64,000 nt of DNA from Phytopseudomonas dryadis (GCF_004327355.1 NZ_QJUM01000022.1:1-64000), one strand, 5' to 3'; positions 50,132 through 58,394 are shown, numbered from the stretch's first letter. Numbers and translations are program-made. The notes: generated from the letters alone by a model not told the origin.

Positions 50132-50860
50132 CTACTTGGCCAACCAGGCCGGCCGCGTCGCGTGCAACTGGTTCAGGTAGTGGCTACCGCCGAGCTGGCG
50201 CATCTGCTGGCGAATCCAGTTGGCGCGCTGGTTGACGTAGGCGCTGGGGCGGCCGGCATCGAGCTGGCGTGGGTTGGGCAAGACCGCCGCGAGCAGGCTG
50301 GCCTGGCGCGCCGACAGATAGGACGCGCCGGTATTGAAGTGGTGCTGCGCCGCGGCTTCGGCGCCGAACACGCCATCGGCCCATTCCGCGCTGTTGAGGT
50401 AGACCTCAAGGATGCGCTGCTTCGGCCAGAGCAGTTCGATCAGGCCGGTGAACCAGGCCTCGATGCCTTTGCGCAGCCAGCTGCGGCCCGACCAGAGAAA
50501 CAGGTTCTTCGCCACCTGCTGGCTCAGGGTGCTGGCGCCGCGCACCGAGCCACCCTGCTGGTTGTGCGACAGGGCCGCCTTGATCGCGGCCACGTCGAAG
50601 CCCCAGTGCTGGGCGAACTTCTGGTCTTCGCCGGCGATCACCGCCAGCTTGAGGTCGTCGGGCAGTTCGCTCCAGGGACGCCAGCTGCGCTGCAGGTCGA
50701 TGGGTTTGCCATCGATCCAGGACTCGACCTTGCGCTCGACCATCAGCGCCGTGCCCGGTGGCGGTATCCAGCGAAACACGAGCACCAGCAGAAACGAGCC
50801 GGCGATGAGCCAGAACAGCAGCTTGAGCAGGCGGCGGCGGATGGATCGGAACATGCGCAT
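50132..50860 (-). CDS. mtgA: Monofunctional peptidoglycan glycosyltransferase
   Basis: A 242-residue GT51 enzyme polymerising lipid II into glycan strands. One N-terminal transmembrane helix (LLKLLFWLIAGSFLLVLVF) anchors it in the inner membrane. The catalytic glutamates are expected in LAVIAGEDQKFAQHWGFD and the second motif is RGASTLSQQVAKNLFLW; YLNSAEWADGVFGAEAA follows. No transpeptidase domain is present. The start is 50860 or the next Met at 50854; sequence upstream of these is not coding. It is read convergently toward rpoH. Confidence 0.96.
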   Translation of the reverse strand: MRMFRSIRRRLLKLLFWLIAGSFLLVLVFRWIPPPGTALMVERKVESWIDGKPIDLQRSWRPWSELPDDLKLAVIAGEDQKFAQHWGFDVAAIKAALSHNQQGGSVRGASTLSQQVAKNLFLWSGRSWLRKGIEAWFTGLIELLWPKQRILEVYLNSAEWADGVFGAEAAAQHHFNTGASYLSARQASLLAAVLPNPRQLDAGRPSAYVNQRANWIRQQMRQLGGSHYLNQLHATRPAWLAK

Positions 50861-51044
50861 GGGAGCTGGGACGGTTGGACGGCCATTATACGACCGGTGG
50901 CGGCGCTGTGGGCAAAGGGGCCGTTTCGCCGCAAGAGCGGCGGCCGCTGCAACGCGGCAGCGGGTGCGGCAATCGTGAAGGCGCGTGCGCTGTGCCCAGG
51001 GAGTAAACTGCAGGCCCGTACAGGTCGCATAGGTGGAGGATTCG

Positions 51045-51419
51045 ATGGTTCGTCTATGGTTGTTGCTAGCGGCAGTCGCCGGTTTCAGCGGGGTCGCGCT
51101 GGGCGCCTTCGCCGCCCACGGCCTGAAGGCCCGGCTCACGCCCGAGCACCTGGCGGTGTTCCAGACCGGCACCCATTACCAGCTGATCCATGCCCTGGCC
51201 CTGCTCGGTGTCGCCATCCTGGCACTGCAGGCCCCCGGGCGCCTGGTCAACCTGGCCGGCGGTTTTTTCGCCGTCGGCATCCTGCTGTTTTCCGGCAGCC
51301 TGTACCTGCTGACCCTGAGCGGCATCGGCAAGCTGGGCATCGTCACCCCCTTCGGCGGTGTCGCCTTCCTGGCCGGCTGGGCGTGCCTGGGGCTGGCGGC
51401 CTGGCAAAGGCAGCCATAA
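51045..51419 (+). CDS. DUF423 (YgdD-type) small membrane protein
   Basis: A 124-residue inner-membrane protein with four hydrophobic helices, beginning LWLLLAAVAGFSGVALGAFAAHGLK, the diagnostic block of DUF423. The conserved His pair HYQLIHALALLG follows. Start at 51045 is set by GGAGG five bases upstream. Function unknown. Its stop codon TAA is built into the first heptamer of the array that follows. Confidence 0.9.
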   Translation: MVRLWLLLAAVAGFSGVALGAFAAHGLKARLTPEHLAVFQTGTHYQLIHALALLGVAILALQAPGRLVNLAGGFFAVGILLFSGSLYLLTLSGIGKLGIVTPFGGVAFLAGWACLGLAAWQRQP

Positions 51420-51520
51420 GCCGCAAGCCGCAAGCTTCAAGTTAAAAGCGGTTCAGGAGTAACGCCTATGCTTTGCTTCTGGCTTGAAGCTTGAAGCTTG
51501 AAGCTTGAAGCTTGCGGCTG
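51417..51520 (+). repeat. Heptamer array 5, inverted pair after the DUF423 gene
   Basis: AAGCCGC twice, AAGCTTC and AAG (51418-51441) on the left; GCTTGAA four times and GCTTGCG (51482-51517) on the right. The two sides are complementary, so the array can fold into a stem of more than 20 bp with a 40-bp loop. It overlaps the DUF423 stop codon and precedes thiS by about 100 bp. Confidence 0.8.
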
Positions 51521-51556
51521 CTTTATGCTTTCGAGGACGAATGGCCGGCCTGCGCC

Positions 51557-51585
51557 TTGGTCATCGCCGGTGATCGGGCTAGAAT
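51557..51585 (+). promoter_or_regulatory. Sigma-70-like promoter of thiS-thiG
   Basis: TTGGTC (51557-51562), 17-bp spacer and TAGAAT (51580-51585), 34 bp upstream of the thiS ATG. No TPP riboswitch consensus (CTGAGA and the ACCTGA box) was found in the short leader. Confidence 0.55.
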
Positions 51586-51618
51586 GCCGGCCCTTTCCAA
51601 CGTTGCGATTGCCTCGTC

Positions 51619-51819
51619 ATGCATATCCAGTTGAACGGTGAACCCTATGAGCTGCCCGACGGCGCCAGCGTCGCGGATCTGATCGCGCGCCTGGAGCTGG
51701 CTGGGCGGCGGGTGGCGGTCGAGCGCAATCTCGACATCGTGCCGCGCAGCCAGTACGCCGCCACGCCATTGGCCGACGGCGACCGCCTCGAAGTGGTGCA
51801 CGCCATCGGTGGTGGCTGA
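51619..51819 (+). CDS. thiS: Thiamine sulfur-carrier protein ThiS
   Basis: A 66-residue ubiquitin-fold sulfur carrier ending in the essential GG (AIGGG here). The C-terminus is converted to a thiocarboxylate and delivers sulfur to the thiazole made by ThiG. LNGEPYELPDGASVADLIARL and DGDRLEVVHAIGGG are typical. It is followed 47 bases later by thiG, the classic arrangement. Confidence 0.95.
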   Translation: MHIQLNGEPYELPDGASVADLIARLELAGRRVAVERNLDIVPRSQYAATPLADGDRLEVVHAIGGG

Positions 51820-51866
51820 GCCCTGGCGCTGCGCCCCGTCCATCTTCCCTGCCTAGAGGAACTCCC

Positions 51867-52661
51867 ATGAGCCATGCTGTCAGCGACAAGCCCTTCACCC
51901 TGGCCGGTCGTACCTACCAGTCGCGCCTGCTGGTCGGCACCGGTAAGTACAAGGATCTCGAGGAGACCCGCGCGGCCATCGAGGCCTCGGGGGCCGAGAT
52001 CGTCACCGTGGCGGTGCGCCGTACCAACATCGGCCAGAACCCGGGCGAGCCCAACCTGCTCGACGTGATCTCGCCGGATCGCTACACCATCCTGCCCAAT
52101 ACCGCCGGCTGCTACGACGCCGAGGAGGCCGTGCGCACCTGTCGCCTGGCCCGCGAGCTGCTGGACGGGCACAAGCTGGTCAAGCTGGAAGTGCTGGCCG
52201 ACCAGAAGACCCTGTTCCCCAACGTCATCGAGACCCTCAAGGCCGCCGAGGTGCTGGTCAGGGACGGCTTCGACGTGATGGTCTATACCAGCGACGATCC
52301 GATCATCGCCCGCCAGCTGGCGGACATGGGCTGTATCGCGGTGATGCCCCTGGCCGGCCTGATCGGTACCGGGCTGGGCATCTGCAACCCCTACAACCTG
52401 CGCATCATCCTCGAGGAGGCGAAGGTGCCGGTGCTGGTCGACGCCGGTGTGGGCACGGCCTCCGACGCCACCATCGCCATGGAGCTGGGGTGCGAGGCGG
52501 TGCTGATGAACAGCGCCATCGCCCATGCGCAGAACCCGGTGCTGATGGGCGAAGCCATGAAGCACGCGATCATTGCCGGGCGCATGGCCTACCTGGCCGG
52601 GCGCATGCCGAAGAAGCTCTACGCCAGCGCCTCGTCGCCTCTGGATGGCACCATTCGCTGA
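51867..52661 (+). CDS. thiG: Thiazole synthase ThiG
   Basis: A 264-residue TIM-barrel enzyme assembling the thiazole phosphate of thiamine from deoxyxylulose-5-phosphate, dehydroglycine and ThiS thiocarboxylate. SRLLVGTGKYKDLEET opens the barrel, DVISPDRYTILPNTAGCYDAEEAV follows in two conserved blocks, and the Schiff-base Lys is expected in VKLEVL. VPVLVDAGVGTASDA and AMELGCEAVLMNSAIAHA are the phosphate-binding end. A terminator hairpin lies between it and trmB. Confidence 0.97.
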   Translation: MSHAVSDKPFTLAGRTYQSRLLVGTGKYKDLEETRAAIEASGAEIVTVAVRRTNIGQNPGEPNLLDVISPDRYTILPNTAGCYDAEEAVRTCRLARELLDGHKLVKLEVLADQKTLFPNVIETLKAAEVLVRDGFDVMVYTSDDPIIARQLADMGCIAVMPLAGLIGTGLGICNPYNLRIILEEAKVPVLVDAGVGTASDATIAMELGCEAVLMNSAIAHAQNPVLMGEAMKHAIIAGRMAYLAGRMPKKLYASASSPLDGTIR

Positions 52662-52683
52662 GTTGCGCCTGTCTGTCTGACGC

Positions 52684-52717
52684 CGAACGGGGACGAGTGC
52701 TCCCCGTTCGCGCTTTT
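52684..52717 (+). terminator. Intrinsic terminator of thiS-thiG
   Basis: CGAACGGGGA pairs with TCCCCGTTCG around a seven-base loop, followed by CGCTTTTCTC. It stands 22 bases after the thiG stop. Confidence 0.8.
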
Positions 52718-52751
52718 CTCCTATTCAATCTGTCTGTGTTCCGAGTGCCCC

Positions 52752-53468
52752 ATGAGCGATATCGAACAATCCCCCGCCGATGAATCCCCTCGGCATCTGC
52801 GCACCATCAAGAGCTTCGTGATGCGTGCCGGGCGCATGACGGAAGGCCAGCAGCGCGGCCTCGAGCAGGGTTGGCCGAGGTTCGGCCTGGAGCTGGCCGA
52901 TGGCCTGCGCGACTTCGATGCGGTGTTCGGGCGGCGGGCGCCGCGTACCTTCGAGATCGGCTTCGGCATGGGCCATTCCACCCTGGAGATGGCGGCCGCG
53001 GCGCCGGAACAGGACTTCATCGGCGTGGAAGTGCACAAGCCGGGTGTCGGCGCCCTGCTCAACGGGCTGATGACGCAGCACCTGGGCAACGTGCGGGTGT
53101 ACAGCTGCGACGCCCTGGAAGTGCTGCGCCAGTGCGTGGCCGACGCCAGCCTCGACCGGGTGCTGCTGTTCTTCCCCGATCCCTGGCACAAGGCGCGTCA
53201 CCACAAGCGCCGCATCGTCCAGCCGGCGTTCGCCGAACTGGTGCGGCAGAAGCTCAAGGTCGGCGGCGTGCTGCACATGGCCACCGACTGGGAGCCCTAT
53301 GCCGAGTACATGCTGGAAGTGATGAACGTGGCGCCCGGTTACCGCAACCAGGCCGCCGATGGCCGCTGCGTGGCGCGCCCGGCCGAGCGCCCGGTGACCA
53401 AGTTCGAGCGCCGCGGCGAGCGGTTGGGGCATGGGGTCTGGGATCTCAAGTTCGAACGTATCGACTGA
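52752..53468 (+). CDS. trmB: tRNA (guanine-N7) methyltransferase
   Basis: A 238-residue SAM enzyme that makes m7G46 in tRNA variable loops. TFEIGFGMGHSTLEMA is the SAM motif, FIGVEVHKPGVGALLN follows, and the RNA/catalytic block is LFFPDPWHKARHHKRRI. The C-terminus TKFERRGERLGHGVWDL is diagnostic. It has its own unit after the thiSG terminator. Confidence 0.96.
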   Translation: MSDIEQSPADESPRHLRTIKSFVMRAGRMTEGQQRGLEQGWPRFGLELADGLRDFDAVFGRRAPRTFEIGFGMGHSTLEMAAAAPEQDFIGVEVHKPGVGALLNGLMTQHLGNVRVYSCDALEVLRQCVADASLDRVLLFFPDPWHKARHHKRRIVQPAFAELVRQKLKVGGVLHMATDWEPYAEYMLEVMNVAPGYRNQAADGRCVARPAERPVTKFERRGERLGHGVWDLKFERID

Positions 53469-53810
53469 GCGCAAGGCGTTTCCGCCTCTGTCCACGCGTT
53501 CAGCGCTAACTCAGGCCGGCAATCCATCAATTGCTGATGGGTTGCCACCTGCGCGGCCCGACCCATCCTACGTGGATCGCCCTTTCTGCAATTTTCACAC
53601 GCCTATAAATCAATGGGTTACCTGATGCCTGATGAGAGTCGCGACCCCGCGGCGATTGGTAGGCGCACCACGGATTTTGCGGGAGGGCCCGCCATCGCAT
53701 CGCGCCGGGGGCGACGCTCCTACGCGGGTGATCCTGTCGCCACGAACATACCGTGAGATGGCCGCCCTCATGGCCCCGAGGCGGGGCTTATACAGTCGCC
53801 CTGGCAGCGC
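53469..53810. other. Intergenic region between trmB and the EamA gene
   Basis: About 340 bp without a gene. It holds a REP-type repeat (53638-53733) and a short hairpin GCCCC-GAGG-CGGGGC near 53773 that could serve either convergent gene. ATTTTCACACGCCTATAAATCAATGG near 53591 is the one AT-rich patch and could contain a promoter, but no gene follows it. Confidence 0.5.
53638..53733. repeat. REP-type inverted repeat between convergent genes
   Basis: CGCGACCCCGCGGCGATTGG on the left is mirrored by CATCGCGCCGGGGGCGACGCTCCTACG. The right half is nearly identical to the right half at 42140-42174, while the left end has lost the GTAGGAGC tip. Confidence 0.65.
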
Positions 53811-54695
53811 TCAGGCCGTGGCGCGGCGCAGTTGCAACAGCAGTCGGGCGCCGAACACGTTGATCAGCAGGCCGAGCATCACCACTGCAGCGCCGAGCCA
53901 CTGCAGCGCACTCAAGCCCTCGCCCAGCAACAGCCAGGCCGAGCTGAGGCCGACCACCGGCACCAGCAGCGAGAACGGCGCCACCTGGCTGGCCGGGTAG
54001 CGCGACAGTAGGCGACTCCACAGCCCGTAGCCCAGCAGCGTGGCGATGAACGCCAGGTAGGCGATGGCCAGCACCGAGTTCAGCGACAGGTGGCGCAGGG
54101 CGGTCTCGATCTGTGCGGGGCCTTCGATGGCCAGCGACAGCGCGAGGAACGGCAAGGGTGGAATCAGGCTGCCCCAGACCACCAGGCTGACCAGATTCAC
54201 CTGGCCGATGCGCTTGGTGACGATATTGCCCAGGCCCCACATCGCCGCTGCGCAGAGGGTCAGGGCGAAGCCGGCCAGGGTGAAGCTGCGTCCGCTTTCG
54301 CTACCGATCAGCAGCAGGCCGGCAGCGGCGACCAGCAGGCCGATCAGGCTGCTGCGGCGCACCGTCTCGCCGATGAACAGCGCGGCGAAACCCAGGGTGA
54401 AGAAGGCCTGGGCCTGCAGCACCAGCGATGCCAGGCCGGCGGGCATGCCGACGTACATGGCCGAGAAGAGGAAAGCGAACTGGCCCAGGGAAATGGTCAG
54501 GCCGTAGGCCAGCAGCCAGCGCCAGGGCATGTCCGGGCGGCGTACGAAGAGGATGGCGGGGAAAGCGGCGAGCATGAAGCGCAGGGCGCCGAGCAGCATG
54601 GGCGGCACGCCCTCGAGACCGACCTTGATCACCACGAAGTTCACACCCCAGGCGAGAATGACGATGCCAGCCAGCAGAATATCCTTGGGTGACAT
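53811..54695 (-). CDS. EamA family (DMT superfamily) transporter
   Basis: A 294-residue inner-membrane protein with two EamA repeats, ten transmembrane helices in all, probably an exporter of amino acids or other small metabolites. LLAGIVILAWGVNFVVIKVGLEGVP is the first helix and LGALRFMLAAFPAIL the second; the second repeat begins near residue 150 (LTLCAAAMWGLGNIVTKRI). The start at 54695 (MSPKDILL) is supported by length and topology. The gene runs alone. Substrate is not deducible. Confidence 0.9.
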   Translation of the reverse strand: MSPKDILLAGIVILAWGVNFVVIKVGLEGVPPMLLGALRFMLAAFPAILFVRRPDMPWRWLLAYGLTISLGQFAFLFSAMYVGMPAGLASLVLQAQAFFTLGFAALFIGETVRRSSLIGLLVAAAGLLLIGSESGRSFTLAGFALTLCAAAMWGLGNIVTKRIGQVNLVSLVVWGSLIPPLPFLALSLAIEGPAQIETALRHLSLNSVLAIAYLAFIATLLGYGLWSRLLSRYPASQVAPFSLLVPVVGLSSAWLLLGEGLSALQWLGAAVVMLGLLINVFGARLLLQLRRATA

Positions 54696-54839
54696 GGGCG
54701 CGGCCTCGGGCGGTGGTATGCGGACGCGCAGGCTAGCGCGGATGACAGGCGCTGACACGCCACAGTTGCCGGTGTTTTTTCCCGTACAGACCGCGCCTGC
54801 TCAAAACACCTGCAGGCTGCGCCCCGGCGTAGCCATCGG

Positions 54840-55163
54840 CTAGTTGCGGTCGGCCAGCACGCCGATCAGGAAGAACACCAGCAACAGCACCGGCGCCAGG
54901 GTGTAGTTGTTGAAGTGGCCCAGGCCCTGGGCCAGCCATGGGGTGATGAAGACGATCGCCAGGCCGTAGCCGAGGGCGCAGACCATGACGAAGATCAGCG
55001 TGCGCAGAACGAAGTTGAGGTTGCCGATCAGGCGTTGTACCCAGGCATTGATGCCTGGGCCGAACAGCACGAACAGCGTGGCCATGAGCGCCAGGGAAAT
55101 ATCGTACAGGTGGCCGCGCGTCCAGCGCGAAACGGTGGCGATCAGATCCAGCAGCAAATCCAT
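54840..55163 (-). CDS. DUF3392 family membrane protein
   Basis: A 107-residue protein with three or four hydrophobic segments: SLALMATLFVLFGPGINAWV, FVLRTLIFVMVCALGYGLAIVFI and LAPVLLLVFFLIGVLA. The start at 55163 is fixed by AAGGAG close upstream. It matches the short DUF3392 proteins of gammaproteobacteria, whose function is unknown. Preceded by a 300-bp region with no gene and followed by the EamA gene in the same direction (145 bases away). Confidence 0.82.
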   Translation of the reverse strand: MDLLLDLIATVSRWTRGHLYDISLALMATLFVLFGPGINAWVQRLIGNLNFVLRTLIFVMVCALGYGLAIVFITPWLAQGLGHFNNYTLAPVLLLVFFLIGVLADRN

Positions 55164-55471
55164 GGAGGCTCCTTGAAGGGTGGACAAAGCAATCCTGCTC
55201 GAGGCGATTGCGTGGTTCGGTCTGCGTCGAGGGCCGCGCGGCCGCTCGAGCAGGCGGTGCAGCGTCTCGTCGAGCACCAGACCCGGATGATACCGCGGGT
55301 CATGATCCGCGCCGATGCAGGCGCCATAGCCTAACGGATCGAGCCGGGCCTGTGGTTTGCAAAGAAGGCGCTAGCAAGGCGTTGGACGCGGTGAGACGCG
55401 TGCCTGTCGGCCGTTTGCACCCGCGGCCCTGTTTATCCTTTGGGGCGCCAGTCAGGGTGGATACCGTCTTG
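55164..55471. other. Intergenic region upstream of the DUF3392 gene
   Basis: About 310 bp, GC-rich. No gene, repeat pair or terminator could be supported apart from the heptamer array that begins at its right end. A promoter for the DUF3392 gene is expected here but not identified. Confidence 0.45.
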
Positions 55472-55533
55472 CTTGCAGCTTGCAGCTTGCAGCTTGCAGC
55501 TTGCAGCTTGCAGCTTGCAGCTTGCAGCTTTTT
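55472..55533 (-). repeat. Heptamer array 6, eight perfect copies after hemW
   Basis: CTTGCAG is repeated eight times without error from 55472 to 55527, then CTTTTTTT leads into the hemW stop (TTA on this strand). In the sense of hemW the stop codon TAA is followed by AAAAA and GCTGCAA repeats. It is the only array of the seven that is perfectly periodic, indicating recent expansion. Confidence 0.9.
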
Positions 55534-56763
55534 TTACGGCAGGAAGTACTGCAGCAGGTCGTTGAGAAACAGCTGGCCCTCGCGGGTCGCCGTCAGGCGG
55601 GCCGGGTCTTCCTGCAGCAGGCCGCGACGTTGCGCCTTGTCCCGCGCCGCGGCGAGCCGTTCCAGGGGCAGCCCGGTGCGGCGGGTGAACAGTTCGGCGG
55701 CGCAACCTTCGCTCAGGCGCAGCACGTTCATCAGGAACTCGAAGGGCAGCTCCTCCACGCCCAGCCGGCGTTCGCCGGCGCTGAAGCGCTTGGCCGGGTC
55801 CAGGTAGTCCTTGGGCAGGCGGGTTTTCCAGGTACGGCTGATGATGCCCTCGGGCGTGCTCAGCTTGCCATGGGCGCCGGCGCCGATGCCGAGGAAATCG
55901 CCGAAGGTCCAGTAGTTGAGGTTGTGCCGCGCGGCACGTCCCGGCTGGGCGTAGGCCGAGACCTCGTACTGGCCGTAGCCGTGCTCGGCGAGCAGGGCCT
56001 GGCCGGCCTCCTGGATGTCCCAGAGGATGTCGTCTTCCGGCAGCACCGGCGGCTGGTTCCAGAACACCGTGTTCGGTTCCAGGGTCAGCTGGTACCAGGA
56101 CAGGTGGGTGGGCGCCTGGGCGATGGCGGTGCGCAGGTCGCCGAGGGCGTCCTCCAGGGACTGATCCGGCAGGCCGTGCATCAGATCCAGGTTGAAGTTA
56201 TCGAAGCCGGCGGCGCGGGCCATGTCGGCGGCGCGGATCGCTTCATCGCCATCATGGATACGGCCGAGGGCCTTGAGCTTGGCGGCCTGGAAGCTCTGTA
56301 CGCCGATCGACAGGCGATTGATGCCCAGGCGCCGGTAGGCGGCGAACTTGTCCTGCTCGAAGGTGCCCGGATTGGCTTCCAGGGTGATCTCGATATCGCT
56401 GGCGAACGGGATGCGCCGTTCCACGCCTTCGAGCAGGCGGCCGAGGGCCTTGGCGGAAAACAGGCTCGGCGTACCGCCGCCGAAGAAGATCGAGGTCAGC
56501 GGTCGGCCATGGGCCTGCTGCAGATCGCTATCGAGGTCGGCCAGCAGCGCGTCGACATAGGCCTCTTCCGGCAGCGTCGGGCCGGCGGCGTGGGAGTTGA
56601 AGTCGCAGTACGGGCATTTGCGCACGCACCAGGGGATATGCACGTACAGCGATAACGGCGGCAGCGCGAACAAGGCTGTCGGGTTTTCGCTGGAGGCTGA
56701 AGGCTGGACGAGGGAGTTGCTTGTTCGTCCAGCGTCCAGCGTCCAGCCTCCAGCGGCTTTCAT
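55534..56763 (-). CDS. hemW: Radical SAM heme chaperone HemW
   Basis: A 409-residue radical SAM protein related to coproporphyrinogen dehydrogenase but acting as a heme chaperone. The cluster motif is CVRKCPYCDF; FFGGGTPSLF and LEANPGTFEQDKF are the SAM-binding blocks, and GVQSFQAAKLKALGRIHD follows. The ATG at 56763 overlaps the rdgB stop (ATGA). The first 30 residues are encoded mostly by a heptamer array and do not occur in the family, whose proteins begin about at LPPLSLYVHIPWC. Translation from a downstream codon such as the TTG at about 56670 cannot be ruled out. Confidence 0.92.
   Translation of the reverse strand: MKAAGGWTLDAGRTSNSLVQPSASSENPTALFALPPLSLYVHIPWCVRKCPYCDFNSHAAGPTLPEEAYVDALLADLDSDLQQAHGRPLTSIFFGGGTPSLFSAKALGRLLEGVERRIPFASDIEITLEANPGTFEQDKFAAYRRLGINRLSIGVQSFQAAKLKALGRIHDGDEAIRAADMARAAGFDNFNLDLMHGLPDQSLEDALGDLRTAIAQAPTHLSWYQLTLEPNTVFWNQPPVLPEDDILWDIQEAGQALLAEHGYGQYEVSAYAQPGRAARHNLNYWTFGDFLGIGAGAHGKLSTPEGIISRTWKTRLPKDYLDPAKRFSAGERRLGVEELPFEFLMNVLRLSEGCAAELFTRRTGLPLERLAAARDKAQRRGLLQEDPARLTATREGQLFLNDLLQYFLP
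56688..56754 (-). repeat. Heptamer array 7, inverted pair translated at the start of hemW
   Basis: CGCTGGAGGCTGAAGGCTGGACGA (56688-56711) is the complement of TCGTCCAGC...TCCAGCG (56725-56754), which holds the 7-bp unit GTCCAGC three times. In the sense strand it starts five bases after the rdgB stop and encodes about residues 4-26 of HemW. Confidence 0.8.
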
Positions 56764-57353
56764 AGTCCCAACCGCTGCTTGAGCAGGGCCATCGCGATGG
56801 CACGGTGGCTGAGGCTGTTCTTGTCCGCTGGCGCCAGTTCGGCGCTGGAGCACTGGCGCTCCTCGACCCAGAACAGCGGGTCGTAGCCGAAGCCCTGCTC
56901 GCCGCGGGCCTCATGCAGGATACGCCCATGCCACAGGCCTTCGCAGATGATCGGCAGCGGATCGTCGGCGTGCCGCACCAGGGCCAGGCAGCAGACGAAC
57001 TGGGCGCCGCGCTTGGCGTCCGGCACGTCCTTGAGGGCGGCCAGCAGCTTGGCGTTGTTGGCGGCATCGCCCTGGCCGTCGGCGTAGCGGGCGGAGTAGA
57101 TGCCCGGCGCGCCGCCTAGGGCATCGACCGCCAGCCCGGAATCGTCGGCCAGCGCCGGCAGGCCGGACAGGCGCGCGGCGTTGCGCGCCTTGAGGATGGC
57201 GTTCTCGACGAACGACAGGCCGGTTTCTTCCGGCTCGACCTGGCTGAATTCACCGACCGAGCGCAGGCGCACGCTGGCGCCGAGCATGGCCTGGAGCTCC
57301 TTGAGTTTGCCGGCGTTGTGGCTGGCGAGAACGAGTTCTGGGAAAAGCATCAT
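56760..57353 (-). CDS. rdgB: Non-canonical purine NTP pyrophosphatase RdgB
   Basis: A 197-residue Ham1/RdgB enzyme that hydrolyses dITP, XTP and ITP to the monophosphates, keeping deaminated purines out of DNA. LVLASHNAGKLKELQAML is the N-terminal block, LADDSGLAVDALGGAPGIYSARYAD the central family signature, and EQGFGYDPLFWVEE the C-terminal substrate site. It overlaps the DUF4426 gene stop (ATGA) and its stop overlaps hemW, forming an operon with metW and metX upstream. Confidence 0.97.
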   Translation of the reverse strand: MMLFPELVLASHNAGKLKELQAMLGASVRLRSVGEFSQVEPEETGLSFVENAILKARNAARLSGLPALADDSGLAVDALGGAPGIYSARYADGQGDAANNAKLLAALKDVPDAKRGAQFVCCLALVRHADDPLPIICEGLWHGRILHEARGEQGFGYDPLFWVEERQCSSAELAPADKNSLSHRAIAMALLKQRLGL

Positions 57354-57754
57354 GGCTCCGGGAAGAATTCCTGGTTGAAGTCGAGGCGCTGACCGTTCAC
57401 CTGCAGGTTGAACAGCAGCACTTCGCGCGAGGTCACGGGAAACTGCGCCAGGTAGGAAACGAACTCGCCCTGACGCTGTTCGACGAAGTGCAGTGGCTGG
57501 CCATGGCCGAGTAGGTTCTTCACCTCGCCGGCGACCCGCGCCGTACTCGGCTTGCCGGCCGCGAGCACGGTCACGTTGATCACGCCCTGGCTCTTGCTGC
57601 GCACCAGGCCGCTGGCGGTGGCGATCTCCGGCTGCAGGTAGCTGGAGTTGAAGGCGCTGTAATGCACCTCCAGCTCGCCCAGGCGCTGCTTGCGCTCGGC
57701 AAGGGTCGGCAGGCTCAGGCACAGGGCCAGCAACAGCAGAATGAAATGGCGCAT
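57350..57754 (-). CDS. DUF4426 family secreted protein
   Basis: A 134-residue exported protein with a signal peptide ending TLAER, followed by a beta-rich domain. GELEVHYSAFNSSYLQPEIA and VKNLLGHGQPLHFVEQ are recognisable as the DUF4426 block. No catalytic motif is seen. It is positioned between metW and rdgB in an operon that is the same in many pseudomonads. Function unknown. Confidence 0.88.
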   Translation of the reverse strand: MRHFILLLLALCLSLPTLAERKQRLGELEVHYSAFNSSYLQPEIATASGLVRSKSQGVINVTVLAAGKPSTARVAGEVKNLLGHGQPLHFVEQRQGEFVSYLAQFPVTSREVLLFNLQVNGQRLDFNQEFFPEP

Positions 57755-57771
57755 GGGGGGCTCCCTCGGTG

Positions 57772-58392
57772 TCAGGTGGCGATCCGCACATCCCGGGCGT
57801 TATGCCCGCTGATGCGGTAGATGCCGATCTCCCCCAACAGGTTAGGCCATGTGCGGCTGGCCCAACCATGCCGGTGGTCACGGTCGACGGCCAGGCGCTC
57901 GAGCACGCGGGCGCTCTGCTGGTGGCACAGGCGCTCGAAGTCCTCGAAGGTGCAGAAGTGGATGTTCGGCGTGTTGTACCAGGTGTAGGGCAGAAAGTCC
58001 GACACCGGCATGCGGCCCTTGCTGGCCAGGTACCAGCGGCAGCGCCAGTGGCCGAAGTTGGGAAAGGTGATGATGCAGGTCTTGCCGACGCGCAGCATTT
58101 CCGCCATGACCTTGTCGGGGAAGTGCAGGGCCTGCAGGGACTGGGTCATGACCACCACGTCGAAGCTGTCGCTGGCGAAATTGCCCAGGCCCTTGTCCAG
58201 GTTCTGCTCGATGACGTTGACGCCTTTCTCGATGCACTGGGCGATCTTGTCCGGGTCGATTTCCAGGCCGTAGCCGCTGACCTGCTTGTGGGCGCCGAGC
58301 CAGGCCAGCAGCTCGCCGTCGCCGCAACCGAGGTCGAGTACGCGGCTGCCGGCGGGAATCCATTCCTGGATGATGTCTAGATCCGCGCGCAT
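57772..58392 (-). CDS. metW: Methionine biosynthesis protein MetW
   Basis: A 206-residue SAM-methyltransferase-like protein required together with MetX in pseudomonads for homoserine acylation. RVLDLGCGDGELLAWLGAH is the SAM motif; DVVVMTQSLQALHFPDKV and CIITFPNFGHWRCRWYL follow. The start codon is at 58392, two bases after the metX stop, so the genes are coupled. Confidence 0.95.
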   Translation of the reverse strand: MRADLDIIQEWIPAGSRVLDLGCGDGELLAWLGAHKQVSGYGLEIDPDKIAQCIEKGVNVIEQNLDKGLGNFASDSFDVVVMTQSLQALHFPDKVMAEMLRVGKTCIITFPNFGHWRCRWYLASKGRMPVSDFLPYTWYNTPNIHFCTFEDFERLCHQQSARVLERLAVDRDHRHGWASRTWPNLLGEIGIYRISGHNARDVRIAT

Positions 58393-58394
58393 GC

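Noticed and set aside
51586..51618. TPP riboswitch before thiS
   Set aside because: The leader is too short and lacks the conserved CTGAGA and ACCTGA boxes.
55472..55527. CRISPR array
   Set aside because: The units are 7 bp with no spacers and no cas genes occur in the window; this is a tandem repeat.
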